Shown piece by piece: positions 5,122 through 12,000 of a stretch of DNA of 14,042 nt. Every line of letters starts with the position of its first letter. The first letter of the stretch is position 1. The DNA is from Thermoleophilia bacterium (GTDB taxonomy: Bacteria; Actinomycetota; Thermoleophilia; Gaiellales; Gaiellaceae), in contig JABFWJ010000104.1 in NCBI GenBank assembly GCA_013362295.1, forward strand, positions 1 to 14,042, written 5' to 3'. The position numbers and the translations under genes were made by a program. The notes beneath the pieces are model-generated. The model was not told the DNA's origin. It did no database searches and was given only the letters and a program-made list of their open reading frames with translations.

Positions 5122-7980
5122 CTAGCGGCTCTTCTTCTTCCCGTCCCCGCGGTTGTCGCCGTCTCCCTTCCGGAGCTGCAGCGACCAGATCGCCCGGCCG
5201 TGCGTCGCCGCGTACAGGACCCGGTTCTGCGAGTCGAGCGTGAGGCCGGAGATCTCGACAACCGGCATGCCCGCGGCGGCCGGCGACCAGGAGCCCGAGC
5301 GACCGGCCTGCGTGAGGACGCCGAAGTCCGTCCCGGCGTAGAGCCGCCCGGTCTGGTCGTCCAGCGCGAGGTCGGTGACCGGGAGGTCGCCGAGCGGCCC
5401 GCTGCCGCGGTCGAGCGCCGTCCACGTGGCCGACTTCGTCGCCGGGTTGTAGAGCACCTCGAAGACGTGACCGGGCTGGTCGGGCGTCGCGGCGTTGTAC
5501 CCGCCGAACGACACGTAGGCGTGGTAGCGGTTCGCCGGGTCGATCACGACGCCGCTGACGAAGCGCTGCGGCTGGGCCGCGGTGTCGACGCGCGTGAAGG
5601 TCACGTCGCCCGTGTTCGCCGCGTCCGCGTTCGTCGAGATGAACACGCGGCCCCGCCGGGTGGCAGCCCACAGGGTGCTGCTGTCGCTCGCAGCTCGGGC
5701 GACACGCACGACGTAGTCGTTGCCGAAATGCTTGTCGGTCCCGTAGGCGGGACCGGTCAGGTCGCCGGCGGTCGCGTCGCCGCCCTTGCCGCTCGGATCG
5801 CCGAGCGCGACCCAGTCTCCGCAGGTCGGTTCGTCGCCCGGCGTCGTGAACTCGGAGCAGTTCGCTTCCAGGTCCCCCTGGTTGCCGCCCCAGTCCTTCG
5901 TCCGCCAGACGTGCTGGAGCCCGAGATAGATGGAGCCCGCGACCTTGGGATCGTTGATCATCGGCTTGTAGAAGCCCGATGTCTCCTGCGACGCGAACAG
6001 CGGGCCCGAGGTGACGACCCAGGCGGTCGCATCTCCGCCCTGGAAGTTCGAGTCCGTGTACTGGAGGAAGAAGTTGTTGAAGCGGAGCGCCGGATTCGCG
6101 CTGTCGAAGCCCGACTGGCCGCCGTCCCCGTACATCGTCTGCGGCCACGTGGCGTCGCCTGCGCGACCTTCGAACGTGCCGTTGTCCTGCGTCCCGCCCT
6201 GCAGGTGCGCTGGGTCGCGGGGGTCGACCGAGACGGTGCCGAACTGGAGCGTCGAGAGACCGACGTTCAGGCTGTCGATCCGCGTCGGGACCTGTGCGAG
6301 CGCGTTCTGGCACGCCGCATAGCTCGGGCTCGCCGGATTCAGGCCGCGCTGGTCGCAGTCCGCCGTCCCGTCGGCCAGCAGGCCGCTCGAGCGGACGACG
6401 CCGCCGTCCGAGCCCTCGAAGAACTGCAGCGGGTTCGACGGGTTGACGACCAGCGCGTGCTCGTCGGGGTGGATCCCGTTCTGGACGCCGTCCGAGGTGG
6501 GGACGTCCTTCGTCTGGTCGTACCAGTGCGTGCCGCCGTCCGTCGAGAGCAGCACGGTGCGGCCGTTGTTGCGCACCGGCGTGTCGTAGTTGTACGCACC
6601 CAGGACGTACACCGTGTCCGGGCTCCCCGCGGGGGTGACCACGGCGTTGTCGTACGAGCACTGCACCCAGCAGTAGTCGTAGGTCAGGTAGCCGGGATCG
6701 CGGCGGTTGAACGACGTCAGCGACACGTAGCCGGGGTTGGTGCCGGTCGCGCCGGCGAGATCGGTCGCCGACTTCGTGTCGATGCTGTCCGCGCGATACA
6801 CGCCGGACGTCGACTCCGGGCTTGCGTGGTCGGGCGTGGCGTTCCCCGTCTCGTCGCCGCCGTCCCCGACATAGATGCGGGTGTGGCCGTTCTTCGTCGT
6901 CAGCGCGAACTCGGTGCGCCCGACGCCCGTCTGGTCGACGGTCGCGAAGACGAGCTCCCAGGTCGCGCCGCCGTCCTTGGAGCGATAGATCCCCTCGCCC
7001 TCGGCGGCCGCGTAGACGTCGCCGTTGGTCGGGTCGACCTCGACCTTCGACATGCCCCACGGGCCCGCGCTGTCGTCACGCACGAGCGTGAACGACCGGC
7101 CGCCGTCGCTCGACTTGTAGAGACCAGGCGCAGGAGCGTTCGGGTCGAGGACCGCGCCGCCGCTGTTCCCCGAGACGCCGCGGGCTGCGAGCGTCGTCGC
7201 GACGTAGAGGGTGTTCTGATTCCTGGGGTCGACCGCGATCGACGCGATCGCGTTGCCGCTCCCGATCGCCGGACTGCCCCGCAGGAGCGACCAGCTCCGG
7301 CCGCCGTCGTTCGACTTGTAGACGCCGACGCCGGCCTCGGAGTCGGCGGACGAGTTCGGCTCGCCGGTGCCCGCGTAGAGCGTGCCGCTCGCCGCGTCGA
7401 AGGTCAGCGAGCCGATCGCGTTCGTCGCAAACCCGCCGGAGACGAACGTCCAGTCGGGATGCGCCGCCAGTGCGTTGTCGGTCCGCCAGACGCCGCCGCC
7501 CGCGGCGGCGGTCCAGAGGCGGCACCCGCTCGTCGTGCACGAGCTGTCGATTGCCATCGCGGTCACGCGGCCCGAGGCCGCATAGTCCGCGTTGCTGCGG
7601 TTCAGTACCGCTGGGTAGAGGCCGGTGGTCGGGCCGGCGAGCTGCCAGCCGTGGCCGTTGTCGTCGTTGCCGCGCCGCGCGATGTTCCCCGTGAAGAAGT
7701 CGAGCGCGTTCTTCCGGAACCCGAAGGGCACGGTCGCGAGCGGGAACGCGCGGTCCGCCGCCTGCTCGGCCGCGAGCTCGGAGATGCGGCGCGCGCCCTC
7801 ACGGCTGAGCCCGGGCGTCGCCCGGTTCCTGACCGACGCGCGATCCGGGTCGCCGAACAGCTTCGGGCTCTTCCTGGCTGCCACGTGGCCGCCCGACGAG
7901 CCTGCAACGAGCGCCAGCAGCACGGCGACCGCCGCCACGAGTCCCACGCCGACGGCGGGCCTCCGGTACTTCCGTGGCAT
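5122..7980 (-). CDS. Large exported Asp-box (BNR/Vps10-like) beta-propeller protein
   Basis: When started at the ATG at 7980 the protein has 952 residues. It begins with a basic MPRKYRR and a hydrophobic segment at about 9-27, a signal peptide or membrane anchor, so the bulk lies outside the cell. Repeated Asp boxes follow: SNDGGRSW near residue 223, SSDGGRSF near 290, SKDGGATW near 334 and STDGGTHW further on. They alternate with blade-like strings (TLYAGTGEPN, NTLYVATT, RLYAGTDFG). The last blade, RVLYAATHGRAIWSLQL, is typical of GH74/Vps10-like propellers. The end is charged (KGDGDNRGDGKKKSR). No catalytic acid pair can be assigned, so the role is open: carbohydrate or protein binding, or hydrolysis. 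The 7980 start is chosen for its strong ribosome site, but the frame stays open upstream through a ribbon-helix-helix domain to a TTG at 8163, giving 1013 residues if translated as one. Confidence 0.82.
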   Translation of the reverse strand: MPRKYRRPAVGVGLVAAVAVLLALVAGSSGGHVAARKSPKLFGDPDRASVRNRATPGLSREGARRISELAAEQAADRAFPLATVPFGFRKNALDFFTGNIARRGNDDNGHGWQLAGPTTGLYPAVLNRSNADYAASGRVTAMAIDSSCTTSGCRLWTAAAGGGVWRTDNALAAHPDWTFVSGGFATNAIGSLTFDAASGTLYAGTGEPNSSADSEAGVGVYKSNDGGRSWSLLRGSPAIGSGNAIASIAVDPRNQNTLYVATTLAARGVSGNSGGAVLDPNAPAPGLYKSSDGGRSFTLVRDDSAGPWGMSKVEVDPTNGDVYAAAEGEGIYRSKDGGATWELVFATVDQTGVGRTEFALTTKNGHTRIYVGDGGDETGNATPDHASPESTSGVYRADSIDTKSATDLAGATGTNPGYVSLTSFNRRDPGYLTYDYCWVQCSYDNAVVTPAGSPDTVYVLGAYNYDTPVRNNGRTVLLSTDGGTHWYDQTKDVPTSDGVQNGIHPDEHALVVNPSNPLQFFEGSDGGVVRSSGLLADGTADCDQRGLNPASPSYAACQNALAQVPTRIDSLNVGLSTLQFGTVSVDPRDPAHLQGGTQDNGTFEGRAGDATWPQTMYGDGGQSGFDSANPALRFNNFFLQYTDSNFQGGDATAWVVTSGPLFASQETSGFYKPMINDPKVAGSIYLGLQHVWRTKDWGGNQGDLEANCSEFTTPGDEPTCGDWVALGDPSGKGGDATAGDLTGPAYGTDKHFGNDYVVRVARAASDSSTLWAATRRGRVFISTNADAANTGDVTFTRVDTAAQPQRFVSGVVIDPANRYHAYVSFGGYNAATPDQPGHVFEVLYNPATKSATWTALDRGSGPLGDLPVTDLALDDQTGRLYAGTDFGVLTQAGRSGSWSPAAAGMPVVEISGLTLDSQNRVLYAATHGRAIWSLQLRKGDGDNRGDGKKKSR

Positions 7981-8163
7981 CGAGTACTCCCCTCCACCCT
8001 TGCGGGTCACGACGTGCGGTTCGGTCTCTTCGAACGTGCGCTCGAGCCTGTGAACGATCTCGCGGTTCAGGCTCCGGCCGGACGCGCCGGCGGAGCGCAC
8101 GAGTCGTTCTCGAAGTTCCTCCGGCATCCGCAGAAGGAAGCGATAGACCTCTTGCCGCCCCAA
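7981..8163 (-). CDS. Arc/MetJ-like ribbon-helix-helix DNA-binding domain, in frame with the propeller gene
   Basis: The 61 codons before the propeller ATG encode a complete ribbon-helix-helix fold. The strand is VYRFLLRMP (about residues 6-14), helix one is EELRERLVRSAGASG and helix two is SLNREIVHRLERTFEE. The GRSLNREI turn is the hallmark of Arc-type dimeric repressors. The start is TTG at 8163; the next ATG (residue 13) would remove the DNA-contacting strand. A promoter-like -35/-10 pair is placed correctly for the TTG. No stop codon separates the domain from the downstream protein: residues 46-61 run as a Gly-rich link straight into MPRKYRR. So either the product is a 1013-residue fusion, or the repressor's stop was lost by mutation or sequencing error and the propeller protein is made from its own start. 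A one-base shift shortly before codon 52 would bring a TGA into frame. Confidence 0.55.
7987..7995 (-). promoter_or_regulatory. Strong Shine-Dalgarno sequence upstream of the internal ATG at 7980
   Basis: On the minus strand GGAGGGGAG lies 6 nt before the ATG. It is the best ribosome site in the window and is the main argument that the exported propeller protein begins at 7980 and not at the TTG at 8163. Confidence 0.65.
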
Positions 8164-8171
8164 GCTGCCGG

Positions 8172-8200
8172 AGCGTAGGGGCGAAATATTGGATCCGCAA
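8172..8200 (-). promoter_or_regulatory. Promoter-like -35/-10 pair before the ribbon-helix-helix start
   Basis: On the minus strand TTGCGG (8195-8200) and TACGCT (8172-8177) are separated by exactly 17 bp. The -10 box ends 8 nt before the TTG at 8163. This is the only promoter in the window with both boxes recognisable, and it would give an mRNA starting at or just before that TTG. Confidence 0.5.
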
Positions 8201-8222
8201 CCACCTAAAGGGGCACTGTTCT

Positions 8223-8253
8223 AAAAAGTGGGAGCGATCCTCGGCGCGGTCCC
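8223..8253 (-). terminator. Probable terminator of lipA
   Basis: On the minus strand GGGA, a CC bulge and GCG pair with CGC and TCCC around an 8-nt loop, followed by ACTTTTT. The T run is at 8223-8227 and the stem at 8230-8253. It lies about 40 bp past the lipA stop at 8291 and before the next promoter. The stem is imperfect, so confidence is moderate. Confidence 0.45.
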
Positions 8254-8290
8254 CGCCAAGGAGTGCCCGCCGCCTAAGGACCCGTAGGCG

Positions 8291-9211
8291 TCAGTACGCG
8301 ACCGCGCCGCGCCCGGTCTCGGCGGCGTGGCGCTGCTCGTCCGCGCGGTAGCTCGAGCGGACGAGCGGCCCCGAGAACACCGAGCCGAAGCCGAGCGCCT
8401 CGCCCTGCTCGCGGAACCAGCGGAACTCGTCGGGGTGCACCCAGCGGTCGATCGCGGCGTGCTTCGCGCTCGGCTGCAGGTACTGGCCGATCGTGACGAC
8501 GTCGACGCCGTGCGCGCGCAGGTCGCGCAGCGTGTCGACGACCTCGTCGTTGGTCTCGCCGAGGCCGACGATGATCCCGCTCTTCGTGAGCACGCGATAG
8601 TCGGCGATCTCCTTGGCGCGCCGGAGGAGCCAGAGGGCGCCGTCGTAGCTCGCCTTGCCGCCGCGCATCTTCCGGTGCAGGCGGCGGACGGTCTCGATGT
8701 TGTGGTTGAAGACGTCCGGGCGCGCGCCGATCACCGTCTGCAGCGCCTCCTCCTCCACGCCGAGGAAGTCGGGAGTGAGCACCTCGATCGACGCCTCGGG
8801 CACCTTCGCCTTGAGCGACCGGATCGTCGCCGCGTAGTGCCCGGCTCCCTTGTCGTCGACGTCGTCGCGGTCGACCGACGTGACGACGACGTGCTTGAGG
8901 CCCATCTGCTTCGCCGTCTGCGCGAGCCGGAGCGGCTCCAGCGGGTCGACGGGCTCGCTCGGCTTGCCGGAGTGGACGTAGCAGTATCGGCAGGCGCGCG
9001 TGCAGGTCTCGCCGAGGATCTGGAAGGTCGCCGTCCCGCGCCCCCAGCACTCGGCGATGTTGGGGCAGCGTGCCTCCTCGCAGATCGTGTGCAGCTGCGC
9101 GCCGTGGATCAGCTTCTTGACGTCGAAGTAGCTGCCGTTCTGCGACGGCGCCCGCACCTTCATCCACTCGGGGCGCCGGGGCCGCTCGGCCACTGGGAGC
9201 GATTCGTGCAC
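8291..9211 (-). CDS. lipA: Lipoyl synthase
   Basis: A radical-SAM enzyme of 306 residues that inserts two sulfurs into protein-bound octanoyl groups to make the lipoyl cofactor of 2-oxoacid dehydrogenases and the glycine cleavage system. Both cluster motifs are intact. The auxiliary CEEARCPNIAEC (C-x4-C-x5-C, Cys44, 49, 55) holds the sulfur-donating cluster, with its serine ligand in RSSY near the C-terminus. CTRACRYC (C-x3-C-x2-C, Cys70, 74, 77) holds the SAM-binding cluster. Family segments ILTPDFLG-like VLTPDFLG, FNHNIETV, TKSGIIVGLGET and VTIGQYLQPS are all present. The length is normal. The GTG at 9211 is used. There is no Shine-Dalgarno sequence, but a -10-like TAGACT lies 8 nt upstream; a GTG at codon 7 is a possible alternative. 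It is divergent from the small secreted protein gene at 9249, while lipB and E2 lie about 3 kb away on the same strand. Confidence 0.97.
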   Translation of the reverse strand: MHESLPVAERPRRPEWMKVRAPSQNGSYFDVKKLIHGAQLHTICEEARCPNIAECWGRGTATFQILGETCTRACRYCYVHSGKPSEPVDPLEPLRLAQTAKQMGLKHVVVTSVDRDDVDDKGAGHYAATIRSLKAKVPEASIEVLTPDFLGVEEEALQTVIGARPDVFNHNIETVRRLHRKMRGGKASYDGALWLLRRAKEIADYRVLTKSGIIVGLGETNDEVVDTLRDLRAHGVDVVTIGQYLQPSAKHAAIDRWVHPDEFRWFREQGEALGFGSVFSGPLVRSSYRADEQRHAAETGRGAVAY

Positions 9212-9219
9212 AGCAAAGG

Positions 9220-9225
9220 AGTCTA
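9220..9225 (-). promoter_or_regulatory. -10-like hexamer (TAGACT) before lipA
   Basis: On the minus strand this TAnnnT hexamer ends 8 nt before the lipA GTG. No -35 box is obvious. It shares the 37-bp divergent gap with the -10-like box of the gene at 9249. Confidence 0.42.
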
Positions 9226-9236
9226 GAGAGGGGCGC

Positions 9237-9242
9237 TACAGT
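9237..9242 (+). promoter_or_regulatory. -10-like hexamer (TACAGT) before the gene at 9249
   Basis: This TAnnnT hexamer ends 6 nt before the GTG at 9249, the leaderless arrangement. A purine run (AGAGAGGGG at 9225-9233) lies too far upstream (15 nt) to be a normal ribosome site. Confidence 0.42.
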
Positions 9243-9248
9243 GCGGTC

Positions 9249-9566
9249 GTGACGGCTCTCGCGTTCCTCGCGGCGCTCCTGAGCGGGCTCACCGGGATCG
9301 TGAGCCGAGGCCCGGTGACGCCCGTTTGCCGCCCCGACCAGCCCTGCTCGAAGCCCTACGCGCACGCCGTGCTGCTCTTCTCGGCGAGCGGCGTGACGCG
9401 GAGTGTCAGGGCCGACGAGAAGGGCGTTTACCGCATCGGGCTCGCCCCCGGGCGCTACGCCGTCCGCGTTCGGGATGCCCAGTTCGGCTGGAGGCCGTTG
9501 TTCGCCGTCGTGCCACGCGGCCGGTACGCCCACGTGAACGTTTCGGTCGACACCGGGATCCGCTGA
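9249..9566 (+). CDS. Small secreted carboxypeptidase-regulatory/Ig-like domain protein
   Basis: A 105-residue protein with a short hydrophobic N-terminus (about residues 3-17) that could be a signal peptide. The RGPVTPVCRPDQPC segment (20-33) holds two cysteines, and the rest looks like a single prealbumin-like beta sandwich. The string ADEKGVYRIGLAPGRYAVRV (55-74) is the D-x-x-G-x-Y...L-x-PG-x-Y-x-V pattern of carboxypeptidase regulatory-like domains. Proteins with a GPxxPVC....PC opening and this domain are common in actinobacteria and usually of unknown role. The start is GTG at 9249, supported by a -10-like box 6 nt upstream; a GTG at 9241 is in another frame. The gene is divergent from lipA and convergent with the ABC transporter, and its stop lies inside the hairpin at 9563-9580. 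Confidence 0.7.
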   Translation: MTALAFLAALLSGLTGIVSRGPVTPVCRPDQPCSKPYAHAVLLFSASGVTRSVRADEKGVYRIGLAPGRYAVRVRDAQFGWRPLFAVVPRGRYAHVNVSVDTGIR

Positions 9567-9580
9567 GCCGTCTGGCTCAG
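9563..9580. terminator. Hairpin holding the stop codons of both convergent genes
   Basis: CTGAGCC (9563-9569) pairs perfectly with GGCTCAG (9574-9580) around a GTCT loop. The left arm includes the TGA of the gene at 9249 and the right arm includes the minus-strand TGA of the ABC transporter. The two genes end only 10 bp apart. No T run follows on either strand, so an efficient intrinsic terminator is not certain. Confidence 0.4.
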
Positions 9581-11376
9581 ATCGGGAGAGCCGGCGTGCG
9601 GTCGACCAGTTCGGCGTACCGGCCTCCGAACGCGACGAGCTCGTCGTGAGTGCCGCGCTCGACGACGCGACCGCCGTCGAGGACGATGATCTGGTCGGCG
9701 TCGTAGACCGTCGAGAGCCGGTGCGCGATCGCGATCGTCGTCCGGCCCTCCGCGAGGCGGTCGAGTGCCTCCTGCACCTGGCGCTCGGTCTCCGTGTCGA
9801 GCGAGCTCGTGGCCTCGTCGAGGACGAGGATCGGCGGGTTGCGGAGGATCGTGCGCGCGATCGCGATGCGCTGCTTCTCGCCGCCCGAGAAGCGGTACCC
9901 GCGCTCCCCGACGATCGTGTCGTAGCCCTCGGGCAAGGACGCGATCAGATCGTGAATGCGCGCCGCGTCGGCCGCCGCCTCGATTTCGTCGTCGGTCGCC
10001 TCCGGCTTGGCGAAGCGCAGGTTCTCGCGCACGCTCGAGTGGAAGAGATACGTCTCCTGGGACACGACGCCGACGAGGCGCGCGAGCGAGGCGAAGGTGA
10101 GGTCGCGGATGTCGACGCCGTCGATCGAGACCGCCCCGTCGTCCACGTCGTAGAGGCGTGCGGCGAGGTAGCCAAGCGTCGTCTTGCCTGCTCCGGTCTC
10201 TCCGACGAGCGCCGTCTTCGTCCCGGCCGGCACGACGAACGAGATGTCGCGCAGCGTCCAATCGGCGTCGCCGTACCGGAACGAGACATGGTCGAAGGTC
10301 ACGTCGCCGGCCCCCGAGAGCTCGCGCGCGTGCGGGCGCTCCTCGATGTCCACGGGCTGGTCGAGGTACTCGAAGATGCGGTCGAAGAGCGCGAGCGATG
10401 TCTGAACGTCGAGGCCGACGCCGAGCAGCGAGCCGACGGGGAAGAACAGCCTGGTCTGCAGCGTCGTGAACGCGACGAGGGTCGGGACGGACACGGCGTG
10501 GGAGCCGTGCGCGAGCGCCAGGCCGCCGAACCAGTACACGGCCGCCGGCATGACCGCGAACGTCGTTTGGATCGTCGCCATCACCCAACGGCCGGCCATG
10601 CGCTGGCGCACCTCGAGGTCGGCCAGTTGCCGCGACTCGCGCTCGAAGCGATCGGCGAGCTCGGTTGTTCGGCCCATCGTCTTTCCGAGCAGAATCCCGG
10701 AGACCGACAGGGACTCCTGCACGAGGCTCGAGATGTCGGCGAGCGTCTCCTGTGTCGACGTCGCGATCCGCCGCCGCTCGTTGCCGACACGGCGCGTCAG
10801 GAGCACGAACACCGGGATCAACGCGAACGCGAAGAGCGAGAGCGCCCAGTTCAGCGCGATCATGCCGATCATCGTCGCGAGCACCGTCGTGATGCTCGAG
10901 ACGATCGAGGTCGCCGTGCTCGTCACGACACCCTGCACACCGCCGATGTCGTTCGAGATCCGCGACTGCACCTCGCCTGTTCGCGTGCGCGTGAAGAACG
11001 CGAGGGAGAGCCGTTGCAGATGCCGATACACGGCGGTGCGCAGGTCGTGCATCACGCGCTGGCCGACCTGGTTCGAGAGCAGCGTCTGCCAGACGCCCAG
11101 CACGCCGGTGACGATCGCGATCGCGATCATCCCCGCGGCGAAGAGGGAGAGGCGCGTGCTCTCGTGGGCCTGGATCGCCTGCAGCACGCCGCGGAGCAAG
11201 AACGCCGGCACGACGCCGAGCGCGGCCGAGAACAGGATCAGCCCGAGCACGACCCCGAGGCGCGCGCGGTACGGCCGGAAGAGACGGGCGATGCGTCGCA
11301 GATTCGCGCGCCGGACGGCCGGATCCGCGGGGCGGACGGGCTTCTCTCCGAGACGGCCGCGGTCGAAGTGGAACAT
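9577..11376 (-). CDS. ABC transporter, fused permease and ATPase (MsbA/multidrug exporter type)
   Basis: A 599-residue half-transporter that would work as a homodimer or heterodimer in the cytoplasmic membrane. The membrane domain occupies about residues 38-320, with hydrophobic segments near 41-60, 79-96, 158-194 and 266-290. The nucleotide-binding domain follows with every element intact: Walker A GETGAGKT at 392-399, Q-loop Gln440, signature FSGGEKQR at 496-503 (Glu where Gln is commonest), Walker B ILVLDE at 516-521 with Glu521, and H-loop His552. The substrate cannot be read from sequence; lipid, peptide or drug export are all possible. The frame is open to 11478, but the extra N-terminus is low-complexity Arg-rich and would overlap the divergent LOG gene. 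The ATG at 11376 gives a normal MFHFDRG opening with a -10-like TACCGT 6 nt upstream. No partner ABC gene is adjacent. Confidence 0.92.
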   Translation of the reverse strand: MFHFDRGRLGEKPVRPADPAVRRANLRRIARLFRPYRARLGVVLGLILFSAALGVVPAFLLRGVLQAIQAHESTRLSLFAAGMIAIAIVTGVLGVWQTLLSNQVGQRVMHDLRTAVYRHLQRLSLAFFTRTRTGEVQSRISNDIGGVQGVVTSTATSIVSSITTVLATMIGMIALNWALSLFAFALIPVFVLLTRRVGNERRRIATSTQETLADISSLVQESLSVSGILLGKTMGRTTELADRFERESRQLADLEVRQRMAGRWVMATIQTTFAVMPAAVYWFGGLALAHGSHAVSVPTLVAFTTLQTRLFFPVGSLLGVGLDVQTSLALFDRIFEYLDQPVDIEERPHARELSGAGDVTFDHVSFRYGDADWTLRDISFVVPAGTKTALVGETGAGKTTLGYLAARLYDVDDGAVSIDGVDIRDLTFASLARLVGVVSQETYLFHSSVRENLRFAKPEATDDEIEAAADAARIHDLIASLPEGYDTIVGERGYRFSGGEKQRIAIARTILRNPPILVLDEATSSLDTETERQVQEALDRLAEGRTTIAIAHRLSTVYDADQIIVLDGGRVVERGTHDELVAFGGRYAELVDRTPALPI

Positions 11377-11382
11377 CCCGTC

Positions 11383-11388
11383 ACGGTA
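11383..11388 (-). promoter_or_regulatory. -10-like hexamer (TACCGT) before the ABC transporter
   Basis: On the minus strand this TAnnnT hexamer ends 6 nt before the ATG at 11376. It supports that start over the longer reading frame and lies in a 35-bp gap shared with the divergent LOG gene. Confidence 0.43.
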
Positions 11389-11399
11389 GAGAACGCCGT

Positions 11400-11405
11400 T
11401 AGGCT
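11400..11405 (+). promoter_or_regulatory. -10-like hexamer (TAGGCT) before the LOG-family gene
   Basis: This TAnnnT hexamer ends 6 nt before the GTG at 11412. With the box at 11383-11388 it forms a compact divergent promoter pair. No Shine-Dalgarno sequence is present. Confidence 0.43.
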
Positions 11406-11411
11406 CGCGCA

Positions 11412-11999
11412 GTGCACCGGGTCTGCGTCTTCTGTGGTGCCTCGAGCGGCCGGCTGCCCGTGTACGCCGACGCGGCACGCTCCCTCGGTGCGGCGTTGGC
11501 GGCGCGCGGGCTCGGCCTCGTCTACGGCGGAGGGCGCGTGGGCCTGATGGGCGCGGTCGCCGAGGCGGCGCTCGCCGGCGGCGGCGAGGTGGTCGGGGTG
11601 ATCCCGCAGGAGCTCGTCGACCGCGAGCTCGCGCACGGCGGACTGACGGAACTGCGAGTCGTGGGCTCGCTCCACGAGCGGAAGGCGCTGATGGCCGAGC
11701 TCTCGGACGGGTTCGTCGCGCTCCCCGGCGGGTTCGGCACGCTGGACGAGCTCCTCGAGCAGCTGACGTGGTCGCAGCTCGGCCTCCACGCGAAGCCGAT
11801 CGGCCTGCTCGACGCCGAGGGATACTGGCGCCCGCTGATCGAGCTGGCGCGGCACGCGACGGACGAAGGCTTCGTGCGCGAGTCGGACCTGGCGTCGATC
11901 GCGGTCGCGACGGAGCCCGAGGCCCTGATCGACCGGCTGGAGCGGATGACGCGCGAGGAGCGCCCGCGTCCCAAATGGACGCGTCCGCCGGCGCCGTAG
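11412..11999 (+). CDS. LOG-family protein, probable cytokinin/nucleoside 5'-monophosphate phosphoribohydrolase
   Basis: A 195-residue Rossmann-like protein of the LOG (TIGR00730) family. Members split N6-modified AMP, or in some cases plain nucleoside monophosphates, into base and ribose 5-phosphate in the cytoplasm. The hallmarks are present: CVFCGASSG at 5-13, GGGRVGLMGAVA at 39-50, HERK at 88-91 and the catalytic PGGFGTLDE at 105-113, followed by the conserved E-x-x-TW-x-Q-L-G. The length is typical. The start is GTG at 11412, immediately before the first beta strand. The C-terminal tail is basic and proline-rich (RPRPKWTRPPAP). The natural substrate in bacteria of this kind is often unknown. 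It is divergent from the ABC transporter and convergent with lipB; nothing in the neighbourhood points to cytokinin production. Confidence 0.93.
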   Translation: MHRVCVFCGASSGRLPVYADAARSLGAALAARGLGLVYGGGRVGLMGAVAEAALAGGGEVVGVIPQELVDRELAHGGLTELRVVGSLHERKALMAELSDGFVALPGGFGTLDELLEQLTWSQLGLHAKPIGLLDAEGYWRPLIELARHATDEGFVRESDLASIAVATEPEALIDRLERMTREERPRPKWTRPPAP

Positions 12000-12000
12000 G

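Noticed and set aside
5068..8178. 1036-codon open frame on the plus strand opposite the propeller gene
   Set aside because: It is antisense to a clearly real protein, is low-complexity and Arg/Val/Ala-rich with no motif, and reads through the terminator hairpin. Long antisense frames are expected at this GC content.
8164..8290. Possible small RNA or tRNA gene in the 127-bp gap between lipA and the ribbon-helix-helix start
   Set aside because: No cloverleaf or other RNA-gene fold is seen. The gap is explained by the lipA terminator and a promoter.
8274..9533. 419-codon minus-strand frame overlapping lipA in another phase
   Set aside because: The lipA frame carries both cysteine motifs. This frame also covers the small gene at 9249 and shows no domain.
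1486..9566. Secreted and repressor-like genes as a mobile or phage island
   Set aside because: There is no integrase, transposase, tRNA end or flanking direct repeat, and base composition matches the housekeeping genes on both sides.
11377..11478. 34-residue N-terminal extension of the ABC transporter
   Set aside because: It is Arg-rich, overlaps the start of the divergent LOG gene, and is less plausible than the ATG at 11376 with its own -10-like box.
9646..11547. 633-codon open frame on the plus strand opposite the ABC transporter
   Set aside because: The complementary strand encodes all ABC motifs intact. The plus-strand product is a composition-biased Arg/Glu/Asp string and overlaps the real LOG gene in another frame.
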